The notes: generated from the sequence alone by a model not told the origin. Shown: positions 1-11,663, counted from the first letter of the stretch. The stretch is 64,000 nucleotides of DNA from Megamerina dolium (GCA_963854835.1 OY978529.1:46526821-46590820); one strand, 5' to 3'. Made by a program: numbers and translations.

Positions 1-840
1 TGCTGAATTGGTCGGGACGTGGTTTAATTCTGAACCCTAATATTGAGTACAGCAACACACCAACATAAATATTTAACAACACCATTATCATAACTCATGA
101 GAATCATTCGCTAAGCACATAGCTGTCTATACTTATAAAAAAAAAGAAAGTGAGATTTGCGCCTGCGCTAGTCTTGTATTTACTGAGAGTTAAGAATATG
201 GTTGAAAAAAAAGAGAAAGAGATCAAAATAAAATAATATGTATGCAGTAAGAATCACAATCAAAGCAAGAAGCAGAAAATGAGGAAAGTGAGAGCTACTT
301 GATTTAAATCACATTGTTGTAGGTTGTGGTATGGCATCATACACATCATATGTAAAATAAAGACCAAGTGCGTGAACACACTAAACTCAACTATAAGAAT
401 GTAAGTTTATGTATCTGCAGCCATCCTCACCATATTTCAACTTAATCTGGGCCCATTTCCACTATTCTTGTCGTTCTCTCTCCTTTTGTTATAAGGATGT
501 GAGAAAATTAATGGTAGTGGGGTTGTAATTTTTTATGTATGCAGAGGCGAGTATTTAAATAAGAGTTGGAGCTTGATTTGTAGTATTTGTCTAGTGTCTA
601 TGTACTGTAGTCATAACAGTATATACATATTATATGAATGTAAGAATGTTTTATATGATAACCATAAAAATATATATCTGTAACTATGAGTATGAATAAT
701 AGCCAAAGTCGATTTTACGAATCTTACAGAAAATAATTTTGATTTTCTACGCGAAAACACAGAATCATAAAAATTTTAATTATCGAATTTCTAATTTTTT
801 TAATAAAAATAGATATTTATCTGATTTGTGTTATTTTGTT
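1..840. other. AT-rich non-coding stretch, no gene seen
   Basis: Noncoding AT-rich sequence with short poly-A runs and no open frame that resembles a protein. I see no inverted repeats or known element ends. The LINE fragment that follows begins abruptly near 841, so this stretch is its insertion-site flank. Confidence 0.6.
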
Positions 841-1651
841 TTTCGCATATGCCGACGATATTGACATAATCGGCATGAACACGCGAGCACTCAGTGTTGG
901 AAAGAGAGTCGCGTCGGATGGGTCTTACGGTGAACGAGAGCAAGACGAAGTATCTAGTGTCAACAAGCAAAGAGTCCCGGCGTCTTGGACAGCACGTCAC
1001 TGTTGACAACTACGCTTTTGAAGTAGTAAGGGACTTTGTCTGTCTTGGAACCAGCATCAACAACTGTAATGACATCAGCCTGGAGATCATGCGTAGGATA
1101 ACTCTTGCTAACAGGTGTTACTTTGGACTGAGTAAGCAATTGAGACGACGAGCCCTCTCCCGAAGAACGAAAACTACACTCTACAAGTCTCTCATCATGC
1201 CTGTCCTAACATATGGCGCTGAAGCCTGGACAATTTCCACCTCGGATCAGTGAATGCTTGGAGTTTTCGAGAGAAAAGTCCTACGCAAGATCTTTGGACC
1301 TATTTGCGTTGGTGGCGAGTACCGAATAAGGTACAACCATGAGCTGTACGAGTTGTATGCCGATATTGACATAGTAAAGCGCATCAAAATCCAGCGGCTG
1401 TGCTGGCTAGGTCATGTTGAGCGAATGGAAGAACACGCTCCAGCTAAGAAGGTGATATATTCGGAACCCGCTGGAGGACGACGCAGAAGAGGAGACCAAA
1501 CCTCCGGTGGAAAGACGAAGTACTGGAGAACCTGACGGCGCTTGGAATTTCTAACTGGCGCCAGCTAGCGAAGAACAGAGATGGCTGACGAAGCATGTTA
1601 TTTTCGGCCTAAATCGATATTCGGTTGTTATGGCCACATAGGTAAGTAAGT
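841..1651 (+). mobile_element. RTE-like non-LTR retrotransposon (LINE), 5'-truncated copy
   Basis: The sequence starts inside the reverse transcriptase, at the YADD catalytic motif (848-859), and runs to the element's 3' end. The 3' end reads TTGTTATGGCCACATA followed by a short GTAAGTAAGTAA tail at 1641-1652. Two other copies in this window (47069-47325 and 52490-52905) share parts of the same coding text, and the 47 kb copy shares the same final bases. 5' truncation and a short simple-repeat tail are usual for target-primed LINEs. The clade is inferred from the C-terminal protein pattern, and RTE is my best guess. Confidence 0.8.
848..1586 (+). pseudogene. LINE reverse transcriptase, C-terminal part, broken
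   Basis: This is the C-terminal end of a LINE endonuclease/reverse-transcriptase polyprotein. The active-site YADD sits at 848-859. A frame change follows almost at once, and then comes a long stretch with the signatures NESKTKYL, YGAEAW, VFERKVLRKIFGP, RYNHELYELY and RLCWLGHVERM. These are typical of the thumb and C-terminal region of this family. An in-frame TGA at 1251-1253 interrupts the frame just before the VFERKVLRKI motif. A second frameshift near 1495 moves the final LRWKDEVLENL / ISNWRQLAKNR motif to another frame. The endonuclease and the first half of the reverse transcriptase are missing, so the copy is dead. Confidence 0.85.
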
Positions 1652-2690
1652 AAAAGCAATGAACGTTTTTTGTCAAAATAATTTTTTATTCCTCAAAATA
1701 TGTCCGCGTAGAATCCTAAATACGCTTAGTCCAGCGTTCTTGGGATCCTTTTGGAAAGAGGAATATCTGTTCGATTATAATTTCTCTTTATATTTATTTA
1801 TTTACTATTATTTTTTTTTTTCTAAATTTCACTCTCAACATTTTTTATTCAATTTTTGAATGCAAACGTCTTTACTCCTTACCAATGTTAGTATTGGAAA
1901 ATGCAAGGATATATGATGAAAAACCATTATTTAAAGACCAACAAAAAATAGACAACTACTTAAAACACATAAACAAAATAAATCCATATTTTCTACTCCA
2001 CCATCAACAATAGCATGACTCTATACAAAAAAGAGACAACTATTAAATGGAAATACATAAATTATATACACTACTAAGATTCCAATTGCAAATTACTTGT
2101 GTTCATCAAATACAATTCGATAGAGCAAATACATATTGTAGCTTAGCGCTAAACTAAACAAAAAAAAATTACTAAATGACAAAAGATAAAAGAAATAACA
2201 GCTGAAGTAACAACGCCTGATAACATATTATGTACTCATACAGTAGATACGATTTTAACCAATAAACTACCCAGCCATTTGTACAAGGCAACAACAACCG
2301 CAAAAACCAGGCCAGACCAGGCCACCCACCCAACCAAATACCAAATCCAACACCAACAATGCGTCAGGCAATCACAGTAAGTACGAGAAACGTCCTTGAG
2401 TGGGTCGTTGGTGCTGCCGTTGAAATGTATGTTGGTAGTAGTATGTCTGTTTCTGTCGTCGTTGCTATCCTCATTGTCGACGACTCCAATTGTTACATTT
2501 CATTTGAATTTTGTTTTCCTTTTTGTTGATTTGCTTTTTTCTTTGTAGACTTATGGGTGTGTTCTCATACAATTTGAAACTATTTATATTCGATATTTTG
2601 CTGGCATGTACTACTACATATTTGAAAGGCATGCTATACTTTTGTAGTCATAGATGAACAAAGAGTATGTAGGCATATCCTTACTAAATA
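1652..2690. other. AT-rich non-coding stretch with a C-rich patch
   Basis: No gene recognised. Around 2285-2385 the composition shifts to C/A-rich (CCAGGCCAGACCAGGCCACCC) and ends in ATCACAGTAAGTACG. That contains a good match to a 5' splice donor, but no supporting exon structure is visible. The rest is plain AT-rich DNA. Confidence 0.5.
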
Positions 2691-3560
2691 AGGTTAGTCT
2701 GAAAAGTATTTGCGTTCGATAATAGAATAGACTGTTATCAGCCCAATAATGATGATACAATCTTTATACGAAACTATGTGAAGTTTAATTTCGAATTAGC
2801 AATTCATTCCTTGTTTACAAGCCATTCATAATTCATAAGTATAATGTAAAAAAAATCACAACTTTGTTATTTGTAATCCGATTTAAAAACATTTTTAAAT
2901 GCTTGAAAGATATGCATTTTGCCGCCACATGCTTCCGATATTGAGTCATGTACTCATACACATACTTGCTTCGAAATAGAATCCTAAACGCGAAATATCA
3001 TCGGTTACCGCAAGCCAACCATCAACATCGACCGCAAGACAGGATCGCTTTGGAAAGAAAAGTATGCTGCGTGTTTGGTGGGATCAGAAAGGTGTTGTGT
3101 ACCATGAGCTTCTGAAACCGAGTGAAACTGTTAATACTGATCGCTACCGACAACAAATGATCAATTTAAATCAAACATTGATCGAAAAATGACCAGAATG
3201 GGCCAGAAGACACGGTAAGGTAATTTTGGTCCACGACAACGCACCGGCACATAGAGCAAAACCGGCTCAGGATACGTTCAAATCGCTTGGCTGGGATTTG
3301 ATACCCCACCCGCCGTATTCACCAGACTTGGCTCCACTCGATTATCACTTGTTTTCATCGATGGGTTACTTAAGGAACAGCACTTCAAAACACCTGACGA
3401 ACTGGAAAACTGTTTCTCTGAATTCTTTTCATGAGAAGATGATCATTTTTTTTTTTTGCGTAGTATCCACAAATTGGCTGAAAGGTGGTCATATGTATAG
3501 AAAGCGATGGTCATTACTTTGAATAAAATATTTTTATATTTTTACTTTAAAATAAGCATT
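2691..3560 (+). mobile_element. mariner element relic (DD34D type)
   Basis: The left end AGGTTAGTCTGAAAAGT at 2691-2707 resembles a mariner inverted repeat. No matching right inverted repeat was found, so the right boundary is approximate. The first part of the transposase gene is replaced by or decayed into unrelated AT-rich sequence (2720-2975), and the second part is well preserved. Confidence 0.7.
2980..3528 (+). pseudogene. mariner transposase, C-terminal half, broken
   Basis: The encoded relic carries VWWDQKGVVYHELLKPSET, then VHDNAPAH, then HPPYSPDLAPLDYHLF. The aspartate of HDNA and the aspartate of LDY are 34 residues apart, which is the DD34D signature of true mariners. A TGA at 3190-3192 replaces an arginine codon expected in the EKRPEW motif, consistent with a C-to-T change. 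The C-terminal end drifts out of frame after 3360, and SIHKLAERWS is recovered in another frame near 3465. The N-terminal DNA-binding domain and the first catalytic aspartate are absent. It cannot be active. Confidence 0.85.
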
Positions 3561-3599
3561 TTATTTTCTTTAAAAATCGATAATTTCATATTCAAAGCT

Positions 3600-3679
3600 G
3601 GTATATTGTTATTTTTCCTTTTTAACAAATCCATCGGCCAAGGGGATCTATCCCCCGATCCTTCCTAGCTACGACACTG
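3600..3679 (-). mobile_element. possible single hAT-like element end
   Basis: Read on the minus strand, the end is CAGTGTCGTAGCTAGG, followed by a small palindrome around GGGGATCTATCCCC. CAGTGNCGTAGCYAGG is a common form of hAT terminal repeats. I found no partner end nearby, so this is a fragment or a chance match. Confidence 0.3.
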
Positions 3680-3943
3680 CTGGTGACGAGTCGAACGAAA
3701 AAAAAAAGCGTTTCATTTAGCTTGATCAATAGCCATATAGCTATTAGAATGATAGACCACAAATTGCTTGACAGTTTCCTTCAGTTACATGCACCAAAAT
3801 CATCACAGATAAGACCATACTGCTGCTCATTAAAATTTTGGAAAGGGTAAAATGTGGGGTGAATTGATCACCCACCTCACAATCCACACGTAACATTCTG
3901 TGACTATTTTTTCTTCAATTATCGAGAATGAATTAAGTCGAAT

Positions 3944-3952
3944 ACAGTTTAC
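3944..3952 (+). repeat. left target-site duplication of the SINE
   Basis: ACAGTTTAC here is repeated at 4201-4209 directly after the SINE's poly-T tail. This is the expected footprint of target-primed retrotransposition. Confidence 0.8.
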
Positions 3953-4200
3953 AGTGGGTGCCGTAGCTCTGTGGATAGTGCATTGGCCTTCTGATTTGTA
4001 GGTCGTGGGTTCAATCTCACGACGAAGCTCAGAAAAAGTGCTGTTACAAGGGTTCTGCCGTTAGAAATCGGCTAATATAATAGGTCGCTTCTAATACTGT
4101 CCACATCTTAACACGCACAACAGTACTGGAAGAGAAGCTCGACCAAAGGACCCTTTGGGGCTTGTAAGTGTCATATATATTCTTTTTTTTTTTTTTTTTT
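3953..4200 (+). mobile_element. tRNA-derived SINE, internally deleted, with target-site duplication
   Basis: The head has a tRNA-like A box (TAGCTCTGTGG) and B box (GGGTTCAATCTC). The body then jumps directly to the conserved CTCAGAAAAAGTG block, so about 100 bp present in the 41328 copy are missing. It ends in GGCTTGTAAGTGTCATATATATTC and a poly-T run. ACAGTTTAC flanks both sides (3944-3952 and 4201-4209). This is a 9-bp perfect duplication, or 10 bp if the preceding T is counted. Confidence 0.85.
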
Positions 4201-4209
4201 ACAGTTTAC
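4201..4209 (+). repeat. right target-site duplication of the SINE
   Basis: Second copy of ACAGTTTAC, abutting the poly-T tail. Confidence 0.8.
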
Positions 4210-6336
4210 GAAAGAGCAGTTAAAGAATACAAGTGTTTTCACAAGTGGCTTCACAAGTGTCTTCGGAAAATATCGGATTGTTATAGTGAATGCTATGAAA
4301 GAATGGACAAATGTATTCAATTTAGTTGAGTACTTTGAAAAATACATATTATAAACAAAAATGGGATTTAAAATTTGGGGCTTTTATTATTTGGGACACT
4401 TTCGAATCCCAATTCAATAAACTTATTCAATGAGAAAAATATTATTTGGAGAGCTCTTGTATAGATTTTGGATTATCTGGATTGTCTTGATGTCTACATA
4501 TTACGATTTTGTTATACCTCTTACAATATACAGTTAACATAACCGCTCGGAACATATTTAAGATTTTATAAACCTACGATGATCTAAATCTTTCTCTGCT
4601 CAAAAATATCGAGCAAATGTTTTTGTTTTTGTTTTCTAATTACTGAAATTTCATGTCTCTATATATCGAAAAACAAAATCAAAATTTCGAAATACCAAAT
4701 TTTAACTCTAATCCTTTTAGAACTTCGCTAATGCGGCCATTCTTTTAATGGAAACAGAACATTGGAGCACAATTGTAGAATATTTCTATAAAATGGATAA
4801 TATATCGAAATTGACTGAAAATAATGGTTTAAAATTGTATGTAGGTATACTGCAGTATATAAAATCTAAGCGACTGCTTGTTGTACATTATTTGCTTAGG
4901 TATCGAGTACACTTACATACATATGTGGATAATATAGCTTCCGATAGAGTCCTGTTGCAAAGCCAATACAAACTTGATTTCGACTCCTTAGTTTAGAAGT
5001 TATTGCACCAACTTACAGTAGAACCATCATTTGAACTTACCTAAAAAGTATAAAAAAAAAGTAATTTATTAAATTGACCTTAATAATATTTCATAAATAT
5101 ATATACAAACAAAATATATTAAAATCAAAATTTTAATTATTCCATTTTACTAAAATAAAATCTATTGAAAAATCATACATTCTTTCATTATACTTTGTAC
5201 CGAGTAAATTCATTTTAATTGATTTTGTTGATAGCCAAAATCCGCTCAATAAAATGCTCCACACGCGCTGTGAAAAATTCAACAAATTTCTCTTGCAAAC
5301 ATTAAAATTCCGTAACGTCAAATTGTGCACAGTTAAAAACAAAATCAAAATCAATTTTTGTTTTCTTATACCTCTAATCGAATTGCATACAAATAACTCA
5401 AGAAGACTTTTGCTATTTTACTTACATATTTTAGATGCAATTTCATGGGATTTTAAGCAATATTGCATTTTAGCAATATTTTAGTACTACATAGCAGCAT
5501 TTGGCGTAAAATCCAAAATAAATAAACGAAGCAGTACGAGCAGCACAAATCAGGCGAGTCGTGAAATGCATACTCATCGGTTGGTTACAAGACGTGTAAT
5601 GTGGGAAAAATTAGTTGGACTGCGACGAGAAATATTAGATGAAAAGCGAAAGGAAAGAATACTTTAGTGCTGCGAATTGTAATTTTAATGACTCCCATTA
5701 ATATGTCAATAAAAGTCATTTGGATTAGGCAAACATTTAGAATATGAACGCACACATGGGGCAGGCGGCTAAACTAGCTGCCAATTGTAACAATAATGCA
5801 ACATTGCTAAATGCTTTTGCTAAATTTTAAATGTTCGAAAACAGTCAATGATGCAATGGAAAAAAATGCGACGAAAAAGAATTATTGTGAGGAGAGTGGA
5901 TGGCGTAAGAATGTAGCCATATATAAAATAATATTGCTAATGATTTGAGTAAGTTATGGCAACAAGTAAATGATAAGAAACATTATACATTTGTACATAT
6001 CTTGACACTCAATGAAAAAGGTCTTAAATGAATTTTCGTTGATGATCAAGACCAATAATACTTCAAAATTGAGCAAAGTATCGTGGAACGATAAAGGTTG
6101 CAGAATGGAAGCGGATTTGGATGACTATTTTGGATTTTGTATTGTAGATAATCGCATTCTAGTCAAAATCATTCTTCTTCCACTAGAGCTATTTGTAGAT
6201 CGTTGTTCAGGTATATGTTGGCATTAGTTATAATTCAGGGAGAACTGGGCTCGTTGATTTAGTTCTATATTTGAAATACTTGCACTTGCCCAGAATTGAC
6301 ATCCATACGTCCCAGTCGGTTTTATAATTGATTAAT
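4210..6336. other. AT-rich non-coding stretch, no gene seen
   Basis: Short open frames occur (for example 4748-4996 and 5254-5484), but they have AT-driven composition and no recognisable motifs. No element ends were found. Confidence 0.55.
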
Positions 6337-6338
6337 AC

Positions 6339-7515
6339 AGGGTGATTTTTTTAATAACTTTCTTTTTGGCAGCTCAGCTATTTTCGCGTAACATGTTACT
6401 GTCAAACATGTTCAGTTTGGTCTATAATTTAACCATGAATCGACTTACAAACGAAACACGCTTGCAGATGATTGAATTTTATTATCAAAATTAATGCTTG
6501 GTAAAGAAAGTGCATCGTGAACTTCTTCCATTTTACGGTCAGTTTGGGCGACCTTCTGAGGCGGCTATTCGGAATCTTGTGTATAAATTTTGCATCAAAT
6601 TTACATTATTCGACATATCGTGAATTATCGATTCGGCGCCGTGCGCAACAATTGGGCCTCTGCTACTCCACTACGTGGAATATTTTACGGAAGGATTTGG
6701 ATGTAAAACCTTTTAAAATACAGCTGGTGCAAGAATTGAAGCCACACGACCTACCACAACGGTTAACTTTTGGTAAATAGGAGCTGGCAAAGTTGGATGA
6801 AGATCCAAAATTGAAAATTGTGCTCAGCGACGAAGGTCATTTCTGGCTGAATGGATATGTGAACAAACAAAATTGCCGTATTTGGTGTGATGAGCAGCCA
6901 GAAGCATTGCAAGAACTGCCAATGCATCCCGAAAAATGCACTGTTTGGTGTGGTTTATGGGCCGGTGGCATGATTGGACCGTACTTTTTCAAAGACGACG
7001 AAGGCAGGAACGTTACTGTGAATGGCGAGCGCTACCGTGCAATGATTACAAACTTTTTTTTGCCCAAAATGGAAGAGCTGGACTTGGCTGACAAGTGGCT
7101 TCAACAAGACGGTGCCACATGCCACACAGCACGCGAAACAATGGACCAATTGAGAGGCGAGTTCGGTGAACAGTTTATTTCACTTTTGGGTTCGGTCAAT
7201 TGGCCGCCTAGTTCGTGCAATTTAACGCCTTTACACTATTTTTTGTGGGGCTATTTTAAGGCTCATGTCTATAGCAACAAGCCCGCAACGGTTAACGCAC
7301 TGGAAGCCAATATTGATGAATTTATTCGTGAGATACCGACCAATATGTTGGAGAGAGCCATTTGAGGCGCAGCCGCGGTCAACATTTACATGAAATCATC
7401 TTTAAACATTGAATTATATAGATCGTTCTATCGACTCAAATACAGATTTCATACATTTCTCTAAATTTTGTGTTTTTTTTTTAACTCAAATCCGAAGGCT
7501 CTCAAAAAAGCATAC
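6339..7515 (+). mobile_element. DD41D (rosa-like) mariner element, copy 1
   Basis: The left inverted repeat CAGGGTGATTTTTTTAATAA starts at 6339, after the TA at 6337-6338. The same end is found at 18238 in copy 2. The right end is decayed: GGCTCTCAAAAAAGCA near 7498-7513 is where the complementary repeat is expected. The element is close to full length, but its transposase has several breaks. Confidence 0.8.
6435..7412 (+). pseudogene. DD41D mariner transposase, broken (copy 1)
   Basis: The gene opens at ATG 6435 with MNRLTNETRLQMIEFYYQN, a helix-turn-helix start, then meets a stop at 6492-6494. It resumes in the same region with PFYGQFGRPSEAAIRNLV, loses a segment after 6600, and continues with ELSIRRRAQQLGLCYSTTW (second helix-turn-helix). 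After a TAG at 6778-6780 the catalytic core runs 6793-7365: SDEGHFWLNGYV, then QQDGATCH, then NLTPLHYFLWGY. The second aspartate and the last catalytic position are 41 residues apart (DD41D type). The last aspartate is changed to histidine (LHYF instead of LDYF), which by itself should abolish activity. A short deletion at about 7365 shifts the frame, and the true C-terminus SRGQHLHEIIFKH ends at 7410-7412. Confidence 0.88.
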
Positions 7516-8125
7516 AAATACGAGTACTTTGTATTGCAAAGGATGGCTATGGATCAACTAATGAAGGAAATATACTTATTGTATAAAATATAAAGCATTT
7601 CATATACTATTGTATGATAAATTGAACAATAACGAAAAATTATAAATAACAATGGTCAAATTAATCGTATAATAAATGGATAATTTCTGTTCTTGTTCTT
7701 CAACTTTTCTTTCCATATTCTTTCAAATTTAATAAATTCACAATAGAAAATATTCATATAAGTAGTATAGCAACAACAACAACGACTTCAACTACAACAA
7801 GAACAACTAACCAAAAAGAAGAAGAAAAACCAACTCATAATTAATTACTACACACTCCGCCGTTGCATTGCGTTTTAAAATTATGCATTGCATTTGCAGA
7901 CAAAAATATAAATTTTAGTGCATTAAATTGAAATAGCATTTGGCAGACAAGCAAGCACAATAATAAGAGTTTATTTTTAATTTTACATAAGAATTGCTCA
8001 TTTTTACCATTTACGAATTTATTTATAAAACAGCAACAGAACAGAAGAAATATTAACCACGCTCAAATAAATAATATGAAGTGGAAAGAAGTAGCAGATA
8101 TTATATGTATAATTATCTGCCTGCC

Positions 8126-8142
8126 TGCCTGCCTGCCAGCCA
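8126..8142. repeat. CTGC microsatellite
   Basis: Short tandem run of CTGC, about four units. Confidence 0.9.
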
Positions 8143-8770
8143 TCCTATTACTTTGCTTCTGAAGCAATATAAACAAGTACATCGCATATGCAAATTATAC
8201 TATAAAGATACAAGTGAGCCCAAATAAGCACAAAAGTACGTATGTATAAATTTACAACATTGCAGTTAGCTGATTTAATGATTTCAAGGGATAGAAAACA
8301 TAAACATAAGATTTCAAAAACTTTGATTTTTTTTTTTAATTTTTTGATTTTGGTATAAACGATGAAGAAAATGTATGTAAAATTTTAACATTGAACCTTA
8401 CAACTTTTTTTTGGTGTTATTATATCTAAAAAAAAAAATATACAAATCACACTTATTAACCCTCACACCAACAACACTAATTGAAATAATTGTCAAACGT
8501 GAATTATATGAAGAAAAGAAAAAACATGGAAGAAGAATTATAATACTCTCACATACATAGCGATATATGGATGTATGTGTCAATAACTGAATACAATCAA
8601 ATTGGAAAGAAAAGCAATATTTAAACATACATTCAAGTTATAGAGCATATAACAGGCACATTCATATGTATTTACATATACGAGAATAGATATATGATAG
8701 AAGACAATATACCAAATACTCGTCCATATAAACAATCAGTATACACGCACTCACCATAGCATAGCCTAAA

Positions 8771-8819
8771 TTGGCGACATATTGTCGTCGCCATTTTGAC
8801 GCTTCAATTGTGTCGCCAA
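8771..8819. repeat. short inverted repeat TTGGCGACA / TGTCGCCAA
   Basis: Nine-base perfect arms at 8771-8779 and 8811-8819, with a 31-base spacer that contains a further GTCGTCGCCA. It stands out from the AT-rich surroundings. It could be a small hairpin or a cluster of protein-binding sites. Confidence 0.6.
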
Positions 8820-8874
8820 ATGACAATTGTAGTTGTAGTTGTAGCTAAATACAATATATTTTAGCAGTGGTAGT

Positions 8875-8893
8875 AGCAGCAGCAGCAGCAGCA
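8875..8893. repeat. AGC microsatellite
   Basis: Tandem AGC, about six units. Confidence 0.9.
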
Positions 8894-9162
8894 GCATCAA
8901 CAACTCAGCTCAATGTTTAGTGTCGATTTCTTGTCGATACATACATACATATATACTTTTTTGTATGTATTTGGCTATGGGCCGTTTGTAAATGCCGCCT
9001 AACTGCCGTCTGTATTGTCACTTTTGGGTTGCGTAAAGGACAACAATGTGCGTGTATAGTATGCATGCATATTTATCGTATCATTCACTTTGTATATTGA
9101 TACGAATGATGGCATAATAAAAACAACAATATATGTATATGTACCTATATGATATATTTTGT

Positions 9163-9193
9163 ATGTGTGTGTGTGTGCGTGTGTGTGTGTGTG
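9163..9193. repeat. GT microsatellite
   Basis: Tandem GT interrupted by one C; about 15 units. Confidence 0.9.
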
Positions 9194-10954
9194 TATGGAT
9201 GTTTTAATGATCATGTGTGAGAGTGGATGACAAAAATCCGTTTGAATGAATTTATTGTGCTAATTTATTATGTGTCACAAGAATTATTGCCATCGTGTGA
9301 TTCTTTCTAAATTTTTGCAAAAATAGAATCAGCAAAAAGACGAAAAAACAAAACAACACAACACAAAAGAAAAATAGACAAGTTTATGAATTGAAAGATT
9401 ACCGATTTTAAAAGTGAAAATACATTCAATAATATTGTCTGAAAAGTTCTCGAATTCCCTAATAATGTAGATGATATTGCAAATGTTTGTTTTTGCTTTG
9501 TATCAGTTGCCACAATTGTCGTATGAACTCACTATTAGTAAATCTATAGCTATTTTGTGCGAACAAAACACGGCTATTTACGAAACATATTTTTTTTATT
9601 TACGTTTATGATAGTCCCTTTCCTAAAATGAGAGATGTCTCTCAGGAGGCCTGTACAAGCCTTTTGAATGGCGTCTACAAAAAGATTTCCTGTCATTGGC
9701 AAATGCATTTTTCTTAAAAATTCCGATTATTAGTGAACAACAACAACAACAAATCTTGACTTTTGGCTTCTCCAAACGATTTTTCTGAAATAGCGAAAGA
9801 CACATGGTGATTCATCAGGCGAATTCCGGATGTGGTTGACAGTTAAGCTTCGATTATGAGTAAACGAAAAAAAGAATTCAATCAGAAGTGTCAACTTTTA
9901 ACTTTTCCATACAAGATTTTATTGTTTTGACTCGCCTGACTCGTCTTAATAAGTACAGGAATACATATTTTTGTCCTTTTTAAAGTGGAACGCTCCTTTT
10001 ATATTAAAAATAAAGTATATTTCCTAGCAAAACCAATAGTTTTTTTTTTGCCATCCTATATATCCTAATAGATTTTACTAATTATAGATGTATGCGCCCA
10101 GCTCATAGAGCAATCACTGTATTGTAACACTGTATTGTAATAACATGAATCAGAAAAATATAGAAATCAAAAAGAGTTTCTCTTGTAATTCAAAATATTG
10201 TACAAATCGATATTCTTCCGGATTTTGTTATTTTTAGTTATTTTTATTTTATTATTTTTTTTTCTTCTCATTTGACAGCATTTAATTGTACTTTATTGTA
10301 AGCAATGAAGTGTTTTCAAATATTCAATATGTCATGACTCGACAATAAAGTGTATTAACAAGTGCGATGGCAAAAAAAGTAAAAATAAAAAGGAATAATG
10401 AAATTAAAATGAATAATAGTGAAGAAATAGTAAAAACAATAAGAACAACAATTGAGACATTTTAATGTCAATCAACTCAATAATAGTGGTGTCTGTTAAA
10501 TTTATTTACTTTTTGTTTTGTTTCACAAATCAACAAGAGACAGGTAATGAATTGTATAATAACTATACGTTATAAGATAGATCGGTGAATCACAAGCACC
10601 ATCAAGTAGTTATAGTATACAGTGTATGTATGCATAATAAATAGTATTAATATTTGAGTTTGTTTATTTTTATGTATTTATACATTTTTTTTGTCATAAT
10701 TATTTCAACAAATTGAATAAATCGGCCTAGGCCATATTTTGCGTATTAAACGGATTTTAAACATTTGAATTGTTTATCGAAGGTTTTTTCTAAGTTTAGT
10801 ATAGGTATATTGTAGCTATATAATTCAACGGTTAAAAATATCCGGGTTGTATGGGAGATACGTAAAATGGTGTGCATGTATGATCATTTTCAAGCACACT
10901 TTGCACATAACTTTGTATCAGAGATATATGAAAAAGTTGACGTCGAGGGCCCAC

Positions 10955-11374
10955 ATAAAATAAATAAATAAATATGTGACACTTATAAGCCCCGAAGGGT
11001 TCATTGGCTAAGCTTCTCTTCCAATACTGTTGTGCGTGTTAAATTTTGGACAATATTAGAAGGGACCTACTTATTTGAGCCGGTTCCGAACGGCAGAACC
11101 CTTGTGACATCACTTCTTCTGAGCTCTGTCTCAGAGTTCTTTTAGAATCCCGGTGGTGAAAGGTCTTAGGCAGGTGGGTACCGGTGGGTGGTGGGTAAAA
11201 TCTATTAAATCTACTACAATCTGCTGGAAGAATTGCTAATTGCTTACCGATAGGTTGGTATCAAGCGAAAGAAAATTCTCTCGATATTAAATTTCGTATG
11301 CTTCAGCTGAGGATTGAACCCAAAACCCAGAGATCAGAAAGTCAACGCACTAACCACTGAGCTAGGGCGTCTAC
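10955..11374 (-). mobile_element. tRNA-derived SINE, near full length, minus strand
   Basis: On the minus strand the head lies at the right end, with A-box-like TAGCTCAGTGG and B-box-like GGGTTCAATCC around 11310-11365. The body follows with TCGAGAGAATTTTCTTTCGC-like text, the CTCAGAAGAAGTGATGTCAC block and the GAACCGGCT block. The tail ends GGGGCTTATAAGTGTCACATA followed by a TTTA-rich run (10955-10980). This is the same tail type as the copies at 3953, 11427 and 41328. No convincing target duplication was found. Confidence 0.8.
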
Positions 11375-11426
11375 ATACAAAATATTATTTTCTTAGTTAG
11401 AAATTATGACTGACTGCAGTTTTAAC

Positions 11427-11653
11427 TGGGTACCGTAAGGTACCGTTTGTTGGCCTTCTGACTCGTAGGTCATGGGTTCAATATCCGGCTGAAGCACAGT
11501 TTTAATATCGAGTTTTTTTTTAAGCAATTAGCAATTTTTCCGGCAGTAACAATTTGTGTAATAATGTCCAAAAATTACACCCACAACAGTACTGGAAGAA
11601 AAGCTCGGCCAAAGGGCCATTCGGGACCTATAAGTACCACACACACACGCGCA
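11427..11653 (+). mobile_element. tRNA-derived SINE, diverged and shortened, plus strand
   Basis: The head is altered (GTACCGTAAGGTACCG replaces the A box). The B-box region TGGGTTCAATATCC, the CAATTAGCAATTTTTCCGGC block and the tail AGCTCGGCCAAAGGGCC are clear. Flanks CAGTTTTAAC (11417-11426) and CAGTTTAAAC (11654-11663) are a probable target duplication with one mismatch. It lies 50 bp from an opposite-strand copy. Confidence 0.75.
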
Positions 11654-11663
11654 CAGTTTAAAC

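Larger units (their letters stand above)
7516..10954. other. AT-rich non-coding stretch with several microsatellites
   Basis: No gene recognised. It contains a CTGC repeat (8126-8142), an inverted repeat (8771-8819), an AGC repeat (8875-8893), TG repeats (9163-9193) and long A/T runs. The open frames here (for example 8398-8628 and 9623-9805, minus) have repeat-like composition. Confidence 0.55.

Noticed and set aside
3854..3877. Hairpin GGGGTGA ... TCACCCAC
   Set aside because: Only seven paired bases with a mismatch; too short to mean anything by itself.
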